A stretch of 60,909 bases of DNA from Pseudomonadota bacterium (GTDB taxonomy: Bacteria > Pseudomonadota > Gammaproteobacteria > Burkholderiales > Burkholderiaceae_C), in NCBI GenBank assembly GCA_963204815.1, contig CAUJHQ010000151.1:1-60909 (forward strand). Reading direction: 5' to 3'. Below, in pieces: positions 23,256-31,427 of the stretch. The position numbers were made by a program, and so were the translations under genes. The notes beneath the pieces are model-generated. The model saw only the letters and a program-made list of their open reading frames with translations. It ran no database searches and was not told the DNA's origin. How positions within the stretch are numbered: the first letter of the stretch is position 1; each line of letters starts with the position of its first letter.

Positions 23256-23846
23256 TTGGCCTGGCCCGATCCGGTCTCGCTGCGGGGCGCACACGCGAGC
23301 CTCGTCCCGCTCGCCGCCGAACACGAAGCGGCCCTGGCCGACGCCACGCGCGACGGCGAGCTCTGGCGGCTCTGGTACACCGCCGTGCCCTCGCCCGAGG
23401 GCATGGCCGCCGAGATCGCGCGCCGGCTGAAGCTGCAGGCCGCCGGCTCGATGCTGCCTTTCACGGTGCTCGACGCCGCCGGCACGCCGGTCGGCATGAC
23501 GACCTACATGAACATCGACGCCACGCACCAGCGCGTCGAGATCGGCAGCACCTGGTACGCGCGCCGCGTGCAGCGCACGCCGCTGAACACCGAGTGCAAG
23601 CGGCTCTTGCTCGGCCACGCGTTCGACACGCTCGGCTGCATCGCGGTGGAGTTCCGCACCCACCGGCTGAACACGCAGAGCCGGCGCGCGATCGAGCGCC
23701 TGGGCGCGCAGCTCGACGGCATCCTGCGCGCGCACCAGCGCGCGGCCGACGGCTCGCTGCGCGACACCGCCGTCTACAGCATCACCGCGGCCGAGTGGCC
23801 GACGGTCCAGTCCCACCTCACCTGGCAACTCGCCAAACCGCGATGA
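23256..23846 (+). CDS. GNAT family N-acetyltransferase (RimJ-like)
   Basis: A 196-residue acetyltransferase of the GNAT superfamily, RimJ/RimL-like. It shows the typical N-terminal LRGAHASLVPLAAEHEAALA, the strand VEIGSTWYARRVQRTPLNTEC and LGCIAVEFRTHRLNTQSRRA, with the acetyl-CoA binding region slightly altered. Such enzymes acetylate protein N-termini or small amines; the substrate is unknown. The start is TTG at 23256, preceded by GGGAGA. Its stop overlaps the start of the S9 peptidase by 4 bases (ATGA), so the two are coupled. Confidence 0.9.
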   Translation: MAWPDPVSLRGAHASLVPLAAEHEAALADATRDGELWRLWYTAVPSPEGMAAEIARRLKLQAAGSMLPFTVLDAAGTPVGMTTYMNIDATHQRVEIGSTWYARRVQRTPLNTECKRLLLGHAFDTLGCIAVEFRTHRLNTQSRRAIERLGAQLDGILRAHQRAADGSLRDTAVYSITAAEWPTVQSHLTWQLAKPR

Positions 23847-25882
23847 AGAAGAAGCCGATCACGGTCGACGACCTCTGGAAGCTCGAACGCCTGGGCTCGC
23901 CCAGCCTGGCGCCCGACGGCGCGCAGGCGGTGGCGGCCGTCACGCGCTTCTCGATGGAGGAGAACAAGGCCTCGTCCTCGCTCTGGCTGCTGTCCACGCT
24001 GGGCGGCGCGCCGCGCGCGCTGACGCAGTGCGGCGACAAGGACGGCCAGCCGCGCTGGAGCCCGCGCGGCGACCGCATCGCCTTCGTCGCCCGCCGCGAG
24101 CAGCAGGGCACGAAGGACGAAGCGCCGCAGCTCTACCTGATCGCGCCCGATGGCGGCGAGGCCGAGCGCGCCGCGCAGGTCGCCACCGGCGTCGAGGCCT
24201 TCCGCTGGTTCCCGGACGGCCGCCGCGTCGCCTTCGTCTCCTGGGTCTGGCCTGGGTTGAAGGGCGCGAAGGCGCAGGCCAGGGAGGCGAAGGCCTGGAA
24301 AGACCGCAAGGAAACCGGCTACGCCACCTCCGAGGCGCAGTACCGCTTCTGGGACCACAACCTGCCGATGGGCCGCGTGCCGCACCTGCACGTGATGGAG
24401 CTCGGCAAGGCCGGCGCGGAAGCGAAGGTGCGCGACCTCTTCGAGGGCACGCCCTACGAGCTGACACGCACCGAGCCCGACACGAACAGCTTCGACATCT
24501 CGCCCGACGGCCGCCGCGTCGTCTTCGCGTTCGACCCGGCGCCGGAGAAGCGCATCGGCAACTGCTTCGCGCTGGCGGAGATGGAACTGAAGAGCGGCCG
24601 CGTCAGCGTGATCGTGCAGGACGCCGGCTGGGACCTCGGCGCGCCGCGCTACAGCCCCGACGGCGACCGCATCGCCTTCATCGCCAGCCACCAGGGCGTC
24701 AAGCACACGATGCCGGGCCAGCTGGCGGTCTGGCAGCGCGACAGCGGCGCCTGGGAAGTGGTCAGCGGCGAGTGGGACCACGAGGTGCACGCGCCGCTGC
24801 ACTGGGAAGACGACGGCCAGGCCGTGCTGCTGAAGGCCGAGCAGGAAGGCCGCGCCCACCTGTGGCGCTTCGACCTGCCGGACCGGCGCGCCGAGGTGGT
24901 GGTGCACGGCGGCACCGTGCAGGCCTTCGACAAGGCGGCCGGCACGCTCGTCACGCTGGCCGACGCGGCCGAGCACCCGGCGCGCCTGCACGCCCACCTG
25001 CCGGGCGAGGCGCCGCGCCGCCTGGAGCACTTCAACGACCGCGTGCTCGCCGGCACCGCGACCGCGCGCGCCGAGGAGGTGTGGCTCAAGGGCGCGCTCG
25101 GCGACCTGGTGCAGATGTGGGTCTACTACCCGCCCAACTTCGACCCGAAGAAGAAGTGGCCGGTGCTGCACCTCATCCACGGCGGCCCGCACACCGCCTT
25201 CGGCGACGCCTTTCACTACCGCTGGAACACGCAGGTCTTCGCGGCGCAGGGCTACGTGGTGGCCTGCGTCAACTACCACGGCTCGTCGAGCTTCGGCTAC
25301 GCCTTCCTGGACAGCATCACGCACCGCTGGGGCGAGCTGGAGCTGAAGGACGTCGAGGCCGGCACCGACTGGCTGCTGCAGAAGCCCTGGGTCGACAAGC
25401 GCCGCATCTTCGCCACCGGCGGCAGCTACGGCGGCTTCATGGTCGCGTGGATGAACGGCCACGTGCCAGCGGGCCGCTACGCCGCCTACGTCTGCCATGC
25501 CGGCTGCTTCGACTGGACGGCGATGTTCGCCGACGACGCCTACACCTGGCACGCGAAGGAACTGGGCGCGTTCTACTGGGACGACATCGCCCAGGTGCAC
25601 AAGCAGAGCCCGCACGCCTTCGCGGCAAACATGACGACGCCCACGCTGGTGATTCACGGCGCGCTCGACTACCGCGTGCCCGACGCCCAGGGCCTCGCGT
25701 ACTACAACACGCTGAAGGCGCGCAACGTCGACGCGCGGCTGCTCTGGTTCCCGGACGAGAACCACTGGATCCTGAAGCCGCGCAACTCGAAGCAGTGGTA
25801 CGGCGAGTTCTTCGGCTGGCTCGAACGCCACGACACCGCGAAGAAGCCGGCCGCGCGCAAGAAGGCGCCGGCCCGGCGCTGA
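23843..25882 (+). CDS. S9 family prolyl-oligopeptidase-type peptidase
   Basis: A 679-residue serine peptidase of family S9 (dipeptidyl aminopeptidase/acylaminoacyl peptidase type). The N-terminal half is a WD-like beta-propeller with repeats such as ISPDGRRVVFAFDP and YSPDGDRIAFIAS. The C-terminal alpha/beta hydrolase has the nucleophile Ser528 in GGSYGG, the Asp in HGALDYRVP and the His in DENHWIL. There is no signal peptide, so it acts in the cytoplasm on short peptides. The start codon overlaps the GNAT stop. A Lys/Ala/Arg-rich tail ends the protein. Confidence 0.93.
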   Translation: MKKKPITVDDLWKLERLGSPSLAPDGAQAVAAVTRFSMEENKASSSLWLLSTLGGAPRALTQCGDKDGQPRWSPRGDRIAFVARREQQGTKDEAPQLYLIAPDGGEAERAAQVATGVEAFRWFPDGRRVAFVSWVWPGLKGAKAQAREAKAWKDRKETGYATSEAQYRFWDHNLPMGRVPHLHVMELGKAGAEAKVRDLFEGTPYELTRTEPDTNSFDISPDGRRVVFAFDPAPEKRIGNCFALAEMELKSGRVSVIVQDAGWDLGAPRYSPDGDRIAFIASHQGVKHTMPGQLAVWQRDSGAWEVVSGEWDHEVHAPLHWEDDGQAVLLKAEQEGRAHLWRFDLPDRRAEVVVHGGTVQAFDKAAGTLVTLADAAEHPARLHAHLPGEAPRRLEHFNDRVLAGTATARAEEVWLKGALGDLVQMWVYYPPNFDPKKKWPVLHLIHGGPHTAFGDAFHYRWNTQVFAAQGYVVACVNYHGSSSFGYAFLDSITHRWGELELKDVEAGTDWLLQKPWVDKRRIFATGGSYGGFMVAWMNGHVPAGRYAAYVCHAGCFDWTAMFADDAYTWHAKELGAFYWDDIAQVHKQSPHAFAANMTTPTLVIHGALDYRVPDAQGLAYYNTLKARNVDARLLWFPDENHWILKPRNSKQWYGEFFGWLERHDTAKKPAARKKAPARR

Positions 25883-25888
25883 CGGCGC

Positions 25889-27034
25889 TCAGCCGCCGCT
25901 GACGATCACGCGGTTGCGGCCCTCGTTCTTGGCCCGGTAGAGCGCGGCGTCCGCGCGCGCCAGCGCCTGCTCGGCGTTCTCGGCCGCCGCATCGGCGAGC
26001 GCGACGCCGATGCTCACGGTGATCGAGTTCGCCCCCGCGACCTTGCGGCACACGCGCTCGGCCAGGCCGTGAGCGCCGGCGATGTCGCAGCCCGGCAGCA
26101 GCAGGCAGAACTCCTCGCCGCCCAGGCGGCCCACCGTGTCGCCGGTGCGCAGCGTGTGCTGCAGCTGGATCGCCAGGCCGCGCAGCGCCTCGTCGCCGGC
26201 CGCATGGCCGCGGCTGTCGTTGATGCGCTTGAAGTGGTCGATGTCGATCATCAGCAGCCCGTAGCGCGTGCCGTCGCGCACGGCGCGGCGGTGCGCCGCG
26301 TCCAGCGCCATCATGAAGCCGCGCCGGTTGGCCACGCCGGTGAGCGCGTCGCGCTGCGTCTGCGCCATCAGGTGCTGCAGCACGCGGCCGAGCACGAGCC
26401 GGATCTGCGCCAGGTTGAACAGCCCGGCCAGGAAGAACAGCGCGATCGAGAACGCCGCGTTCAGCAGCGACGCGCCCGCCAGGTCGGGCAACGCGTGTGC
26501 CGGCTGCGTCGCGAGCAGCAGCGCGCGCGCGCCCATGCCGATGGCCACGGCCACCATCGCGGCGCCGGCGGCGATCGACAGCGTGCGCGTGCGCGCACGC
26601 CCGTTGACCCAGCAGGTCGCGGCCCCCGCGAGCGCGGTCAGCGCCACCAGCAGCGAGGCCACCGCACGGCCCGCCGGCACCGGCACGAGGCCGGCGGCCG
26701 CGGCGCCGAGCGCGAGCACCGCCAGCGCGAGTGCCGCCGCGTACACGCGGTCGGGCGCCTCCTGGCGGTAGAAGCGCAGCAGGCCGCGGTGCACCGCCAG
26801 GGCCGCCAGCAACAGCAGCCCCTCGGCGAGCGCGCCGGCCGGCGAAGACTCCGGCGCCAGCTGCAGCGCCAGCGCCGCCGCCAGCGCCAGCCAGAACAGC
26901 GAGAAGTGGCCCTCGGGGCCGTCGGCGCGGCGCTGCATCAGCGCCGTCATCGCCCAGCCGGCCGCGTGCACGAGGAACTGCGCGGCCATCAAGCCAACCA
27001 GCAAGGCCCCCGCGGGCTGCATCGCCACGTCCAT
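25889..27034 (-). CDS. Membrane diguanylate cyclase (GGEEF), first
   Basis: A 381-residue inner-membrane protein with six to seven hydrophobic helices (residues 8-205) and a C-terminal GGDEF domain that should make cyclic di-GMP. The catalytic motif is GGEEF, preceded by the inhibitory-site motif RTGD five residues upstream, and LLMIDIDHFKRINDSRGHAA is the metal-binding segment. A GGAGG site precedes the ATG at 27034. It lies directly downstream of a second, similarly built cyclase on the same strand, and its stop faces the S9 peptidase stop with 6 bases between. Confidence 0.93.
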   Translation of the reverse strand: MDVAMQPAGALLVGLMAAQFLVHAAGWAMTALMQRRADGPEGHFSLFWLALAAALALQLAPESSPAGALAEGLLLLAALAVHRGLLRFYRQEAPDRVYAAALALAVLALGAAAAGLVPVPAGRAVASLLVALTALAGAATCWVNGRARTRTLSIAAGAAMVAVAIGMGARALLLATQPAHALPDLAGASLLNAAFSIALFFLAGLFNLAQIRLVLGRVLQHLMAQTQRDALTGVANRRGFMMALDAAHRRAVRDGTRYGLLMIDIDHFKRINDSRGHAAGDEALRGLAIQLQHTLRTGDTVGRLGGEEFCLLLPGCDIAGAHGLAERVCRKVAGANSITVSIGVALADAAAENAEQALARADAALYRAKNEGRNRVIVSGG

Positions 27035-27090
27035 CACACCTCCATGCCCCGACTGTGCACCCGGCGCGGCGACCCCCGCCCGGGGCCGCG

Positions 27091-28245
27091 TCAAGGACCG
27101 ATCACCACGCGGTCGCGACCGCCCTTCTTGGCCAGCATCAGCGCCGCGTCGGCGCGCGCCAGCACGCGGTGCGGGCCGTCGTCGCCGGCGACCACCGCGA
27201 TGCCGATGCTCACCGTGAGCCCGCCGCCGTCCGCCGCCGGCACCGGCCAGGTCGCGCCGCGCACCTGCTTGCAGATGCGCTCGCCGGTCTGGTGCGCCGC
27301 CACCAGCTCGGCGCCCGGCAGCAGCAGGCAGAACTCCTCGCCGCCCAGCCGCGCCACCGTGTCGACCTCGCGCGCCACCTGGCCCAGCAGCGCGGCCAGC
27401 TGCACCAGCACGGCATCGCCAGCGGCGTGGCCGTGGCGGTCGTTGACGGCCTTGAAGTGGTCGACGTCGATCACCAGCACCGCATAACCCACCTGCTTGC
27501 GGCGCCAGCGCGTGGCCTCGCGCAGCAGGCGCGGCGCGAGGCCGCGGCGGTTCAGCAGGCCGGTGAGCGGGTCGCGGATGGACAGCTGGTGCAGGCGCCG
27601 CACGAGCCGGTTCGCCACCAGGTAGGCGAGCACCAGGTTCAGCAGCAGGCCGACGACCATGAAGCCGACGACGACGGCGCCGTTGAACGCGTTGTCCTCG
27701 TGCAGCGGCCGCGCGGCGACGTCCGGCCGCAGCAGCCCCAGCGCCACCCGCAGCGCGTAGATGCCACCCAGCAGCGCCAGCGGCAGCGCGACGACGCGCG
27801 CCGCCGCCGCGTCGTTCACCGCCCGCAGCGCACGCCGGCTCTCGACCGCGCAGCGCAGCAGCGTCCAGGCGATCAGCGACGAAGCGCCCAGCACCGCCAG
27901 GCGCGCGAAGCCGGCGTCGAGCGCGAACAGGCCCAGCAGCACCGTGACGCCGGCCAGCAGCGCGCCGCTTTCCAGGTCGGTCGGGCGCAGCCGCAGGAAC
28001 ACCTGCACGCCGCGCCGCATGGCGACGAAGCCGCCCATCGCCAGCATGTTGGCGACGACGATGGTCAGCAGGTCGGGCCAGCGGCCGCGCTGCAGGATGA
28101 GCGCCAGCGAGACCGCGGCCGCCAGCGACGCCACCACCCAGTGGCCGGCGGCGCGGCGCGACAGGTTGAGCCCCCAGCCGGCCACCCACCACCCCAGCGC
28201 GAACAGCCCCTGCTGCAGGGCGATGATGGCCAGCACGATCGTCAT
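27091..28245 (-). CDS. Membrane diguanylate cyclase (GGEEF), second
   Basis: A 384-residue protein with the same plan as its neighbour: six to seven membrane helices (residues 1-210), then a GGDEF domain with VLVIDVDHFKAVNDRHGHAA, GGEEF and an inhibitory-site REVD. The two cyclases are clearly related in the catalytic domain but differ in the membrane sensor region, so they probably answer different signals after an old tandem duplication. It is the first gene of the pair and is divergent from the VWA gene. Confidence 0.92.
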   Translation of the reverse strand: MTIVLAIIALQQGLFALGWWVAGWGLNLSRRAAGHWVVASLAAAVSLALILQRGRWPDLLTIVVANMLAMGGFVAMRRGVQVFLRLRPTDLESGALLAGVTVLLGLFALDAGFARLAVLGASSLIAWTLLRCAVESRRALRAVNDAAAARVVALPLALLGGIYALRVALGLLRPDVAARPLHEDNAFNGAVVVGFMVVGLLLNLVLAYLVANRLVRRLHQLSIRDPLTGLLNRRGLAPRLLREATRWRRKQVGYAVLVIDVDHFKAVNDRHGHAAGDAVLVQLAALLGQVAREVDTVARLGGEEFCLLLPGAELVAAHQTGERICKQVRGATWPVPAADGGGLTVSIGIAVVAGDDGPHRVLARADAALMLAKKGGRDRVVIGP

Positions 28246-28369
28246 GTCGGCGCGCAGTATCGCCGCAGCCCCAGGCCGGCCGAGGCCGCGCCGGCGCGGT
28301 CACAATACGGGTCCGGCCGCCCCACCGGGCGCGAGCGCGGGGCCTGGCCGGCCCCGGATGCGAGGCCCC

Positions 28370-29542
28370 ATGCTGATCGACTTCTTCTACACGCTGCGCG
28401 CGGCCAAGCTGCCGGTCTCCGTCAAGGAGTACCTGACGCTGCTGGAAGCGCTGAAGGCCGAGGTCATCGGCCCCTCGGTGGACGACTTCTACTACCTCGC
28501 CCGCACCACGCTCGTGAAGGACGAGGCGCAGTACGACAAGTTCGACCGCGCCTTCGCCGCCTACTTCAAGGGCGTCGAGCTGCTCACCGACTTCACGCAG
28601 GACCTGCCGCTCGAATGGCTGCGCAAGACGCTCGAGCTCGAGCTCAGCCCCGAGCAGAAGGCCGCCATCGAGAAGATGGGCTGGGACGAGCTGATGGAAA
28701 CGCTGAAGAAGCGCTTCGAGGAGCAGAAGGAACGCCACGAGGGCGGCAACCGCATGATCGGCACCGGCGGCACGAGCCCGTTCGGCGCCTACGGCTACAA
28801 CCCGCAGGGCATCCGCATCGGCCAGGACAAGGGCCGCAACCGCAGCGCCGTGAAGGTGTGGGACCAGCGCGCCTACAAGGACTACGACGACACCAAGGAA
28901 CTCGGCACGCGCAACATCAAGGTCGCGCTGCGCCGGCTGCGCCGCTTCGCGCGTGAGGGCAGCGACCTGGAACTCGATCTCGACGACACGATCCACTCCA
29001 CCGCGGCGAACGCCGGCCTGCTGGACATCAAGATGGTGCCCGAGCGCCACAACAAGGTGAAGGTGCTGCTGCTGATGGACGTCGGCGGCACGATGGACGA
29101 GCACATCCACCGCGTCGAAGAGCTGTTCAGCGCCACCAAGTCGGAGTTCAAGCACCTGGAGTTCTATTACTTCCACAACTGCGTCTACGACTTCATGTGG
29201 AAGAACAACCGGCGCCGTTTCTCCGAGAAGTTCGCGACGTGGGACGTCATCCGCAAGTACAACAAGGACTACAAGCTCGTCTTCGTCGGCGACGCGACGA
29301 TGAGCCCGTACGAGATCCTGCAGCCCGGCGGCAGCGTCGAATACAACAACGAGGAGCCGGGCGCCGAATGGCTGCAGCGGCTGACGAACGCGTTCCCGAA
29401 GTTCGCGTGGATCAACCCCGAGCCGCAGGGCGTCTGGGGCTACCGGCAGAGCATCTCGATCGTCCAGCAGCTGATGAACCAGCGCATGTTCCCGCTCACG
29501 CTGGCCGGGCTCGAAGGCGCGATGCGGCTGCTGAGCAAATGA
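28370..29542 (+). CDS. CoxE-like VWA domain protein, MoxR partner
   Basis: A 390-residue cytoplasmic protein of the CoxE-like von Willebrand factor A family. The C-terminal half has a degenerate MIDAS motif, DVGGTMDEH in VLLLMDVGGTMDEHI, where the usual DxSxS is DxGxT. The N-terminal half shows FYTLRAAKLPVSVKEYLTLL and LARTTLVKDE. These proteins work with MoxR ATPases, here the one at 22305. The ATG at 28370 was chosen; an in-frame ATG at 28358 would add four residues. Its stop overlaps the tamA start by 4 bases, so VWA and tamA are translationally coupled. Confidence 0.9.
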   Translation: MLIDFFYTLRAAKLPVSVKEYLTLLEALKAEVIGPSVDDFYYLARTTLVKDEAQYDKFDRAFAAYFKGVELLTDFTQDLPLEWLRKTLELELSPEQKAAIEKMGWDELMETLKKRFEEQKERHEGGNRMIGTGGTSPFGAYGYNPQGIRIGQDKGRNRSAVKVWDQRAYKDYDDTKELGTRNIKVALRRLRRFAREGSDLELDLDDTIHSTAANAGLLDIKMVPERHNKVKVLLLMDVGGTMDEHIHRVEELFSATKSEFKHLEFYYFHNCVYDFMWKNNRRRFSEKFATWDVIRKYNKDYKLVFVGDATMSPYEILQPGGSVEYNNEEPGAEWLQRLTNAFPKFAWINPEPQGVWGYRQSISIVQQLMNQRMFPLTLAGLEGAMRLLSK

Positions 29543-31425
29543 CCCCGCGCCGGGCCGGCACGCGGCCGGCACTGGCGCTTGCCCTGGCCGCCGCTGGCGC
29601 CCTCGCCGGCTGCGCGGCGGCACCGCCCGGCAGCACCGCGGCGCCGACGAGCGCCGAGGCGGGCCTGCCGGGGCCGGCCGCGGCCGCCAGCGCGCCGGGC
29701 AGCGGCGCATCGCGGCTGGAGGTCGTCGCGCCGGCGCCGCTGAAGGCGCTGCTCGAGCGCCACCTCGACCTCGCCAAGGTCGACCGCCTCTCGCACGGCG
29801 GCGACGCGATCGACGACTTCGAGTGGTCGCGCCTGATCGCCGCCGCGCCGGTACAGGTGAAGGAACTGCTGCAGACCGAGGGCTACTTCGACCCGCAGGT
29901 GCAGATCGTGCCGCTGGCCGGCAGCGAGGACCGGCGCGTGCGGCTGGACCTGCAGCCCGGCCCGCGCGTGCGCGTCGGCCGCCTCACGCTGGAAGCCGAA
30001 GGCGAGCTCGCCACCGCGGCCGCGGCCGGCGACGAGTACGCGCGCGGCGTGCTCGCCGAACTGCGCCGGAACTGGCGCCTGCGCGAGGGCGACGCCTTCC
30101 GCAACCCCGACTGGAGCGACGCCAAGGCCGCCGCCGTCGCGCGCCTGCGCGCCGCCGGCTACGCCGGCGCGCAATGGGCTGGCACCGCCGCCGAGGTCGA
30201 CACGAAGACGCACGAGGCGCGCCTGTTCCTCGTCGTCGACAGCGGACCGCTGTACCGCTACGGCCGCCTCAACGTCGAGGGCCTCGCGACGCAGGACCTG
30301 CAGACGGTGCAGCACATCGCGGCCTTCCCGGTCGGCACGCCGGTGAGCGAATCGCTGCTGCTCGACTACCAGGAACGGCTGCAGAAGGCCGGCCTGTTCG
30401 ACAGCGTCACCGTCACGCTCGACCCCGACCCCGACAAGGCCGCCGCCGCCACCATCGACGTTCGCCTGCACGAGGCGCCGCTGCAGGTGTGGACGATCGG
30501 ACTGGGCGTGAGCGCGAACACCGGCCCGCGCACCTCGGTCGAGCACCTGTACCGGCGCGTCTTCGGCTACCCGGTGACGGCGCGCAACAAGATCGAATGG
30601 GGCGGCCTGCGCCAGGCCTGGGACGGCGAGGTCAGCACGCACACCGGCGAGGGCCTGTACCGCAACCTGGTGGGCGGCGCAGTCGAGCGCCTGGAGTCCG
30701 ACTCCGACATCGTGCTGTCGCAGCGCGTGCGCCTGGGCCGCACGCAGGACACGCAGCGCATCGAGCGGCTGTACTACGTGGAGGCCGAGCGCTCGGCGCG
30801 CACCACGCTGGGCGACACCTCGACGAAATCGAACACGGTCGCGCTCTCGTACAACTACCACTGGGTCTGGCGTTCGCTCGACAGCGTGGTGCTGCCGACC
30901 GACGGCTCCACCTGGTCGCTGCAGGGCGGCATCGGCCGCTCGCACGGCACCGACGCCGAGAGCGGCCCGTTCGGCCGCGCCTACGGGCGCGCCACCTGGT
31001 ACCTGCCGATCGGCCGCGCCTGGTACGGCCAGCTGCGTCTCGAACTGGGCCAGGTGTTCAGGAACGACGCCGTCGCGGTGCCCGAATCGCAGCTGTTCCG
31101 CGCCGGCGGCGACGACTCCGTGCGCGGCTACAGCTACCGCAGCCTGGGGCCGCTGGTCGACGGCGTCGTCAGTGGCGGCAACACGCTGTTCACCGGCAGC
31201 GTCGAACTGGCGCGGCCGTTCACCGCCAGCCTGCCGTCGCTGTGGGGCGCGGTCTTCGTCGACGCCGGCAACGCCGCCGACGACTGGGGCACGCTGTCGC
31301 CGGCGCTCGGCGCCGGCATCGGCCTGCGCTGGCGCAGCCCGGCCGGCCCGCTGCGGCTGGACTGGGCCTACGGCCGCGAGGTGCGCAAGTCGCGCCTGCA
31401 CTTCAGCGTCGGCATCGCGTTCTGA
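29539..31425 (+). CDS. tamA: Outer-membrane translocation factor TamA
   Basis: A 628-residue Omp85 family protein: POTRA domains (about residues 60-320, e.g. GPLYRYGRLNVEGLATQDLQ) followed by a 16-stranded barrel with the signature loop GGDDSVRGYSYRSLGP and a C-terminal phenylalanine (FSVGIAF). With TamB it helps insert outer-membrane proteins or carry lipids to the outer membrane. The N-terminus has a lipobox-like LAGC at about residue 25, so it may be processed by signal peptidase II. It starts 4 bases inside the VWA stop and is followed after 2 bases by tamB. Confidence 0.93.
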   Translation: MTPRRAGTRPALALALAAAGALAGCAAAPPGSTAAPTSAEAGLPGPAAAASAPGSGASRLEVVAPAPLKALLERHLDLAKVDRLSHGGDAIDDFEWSRLIAAAPVQVKELLQTEGYFDPQVQIVPLAGSEDRRVRLDLQPGPRVRVGRLTLEAEGELATAAAAGDEYARGVLAELRRNWRLREGDAFRNPDWSDAKAAAVARLRAAGYAGAQWAGTAAEVDTKTHEARLFLVVDSGPLYRYGRLNVEGLATQDLQTVQHIAAFPVGTPVSESLLLDYQERLQKAGLFDSVTVTLDPDPDKAAAATIDVRLHEAPLQVWTIGLGVSANTGPRTSVEHLYRRVFGYPVTARNKIEWGGLRQAWDGEVSTHTGEGLYRNLVGGAVERLESDSDIVLSQRVRLGRTQDTQRIERLYYVEAERSARTTLGDTSTKSNTVALSYNYHWVWRSLDSVVLPTDGSTWSLQGGIGRSHGTDAESGPFGRAYGRATWYLPIGRAWYGQLRLELGQVFRNDAVAVPESQLFRAGGDDSVRGYSYRSLGPLVDGVVSGGNTLFTGSVELARPFTASLPSLWGAVFVDAGNAADDWGTLSPALGAGIGLRWRSPAGPLRLDWAYGREVRKSRLHFSVGIAF

Positions 31426-31427
31426 CC

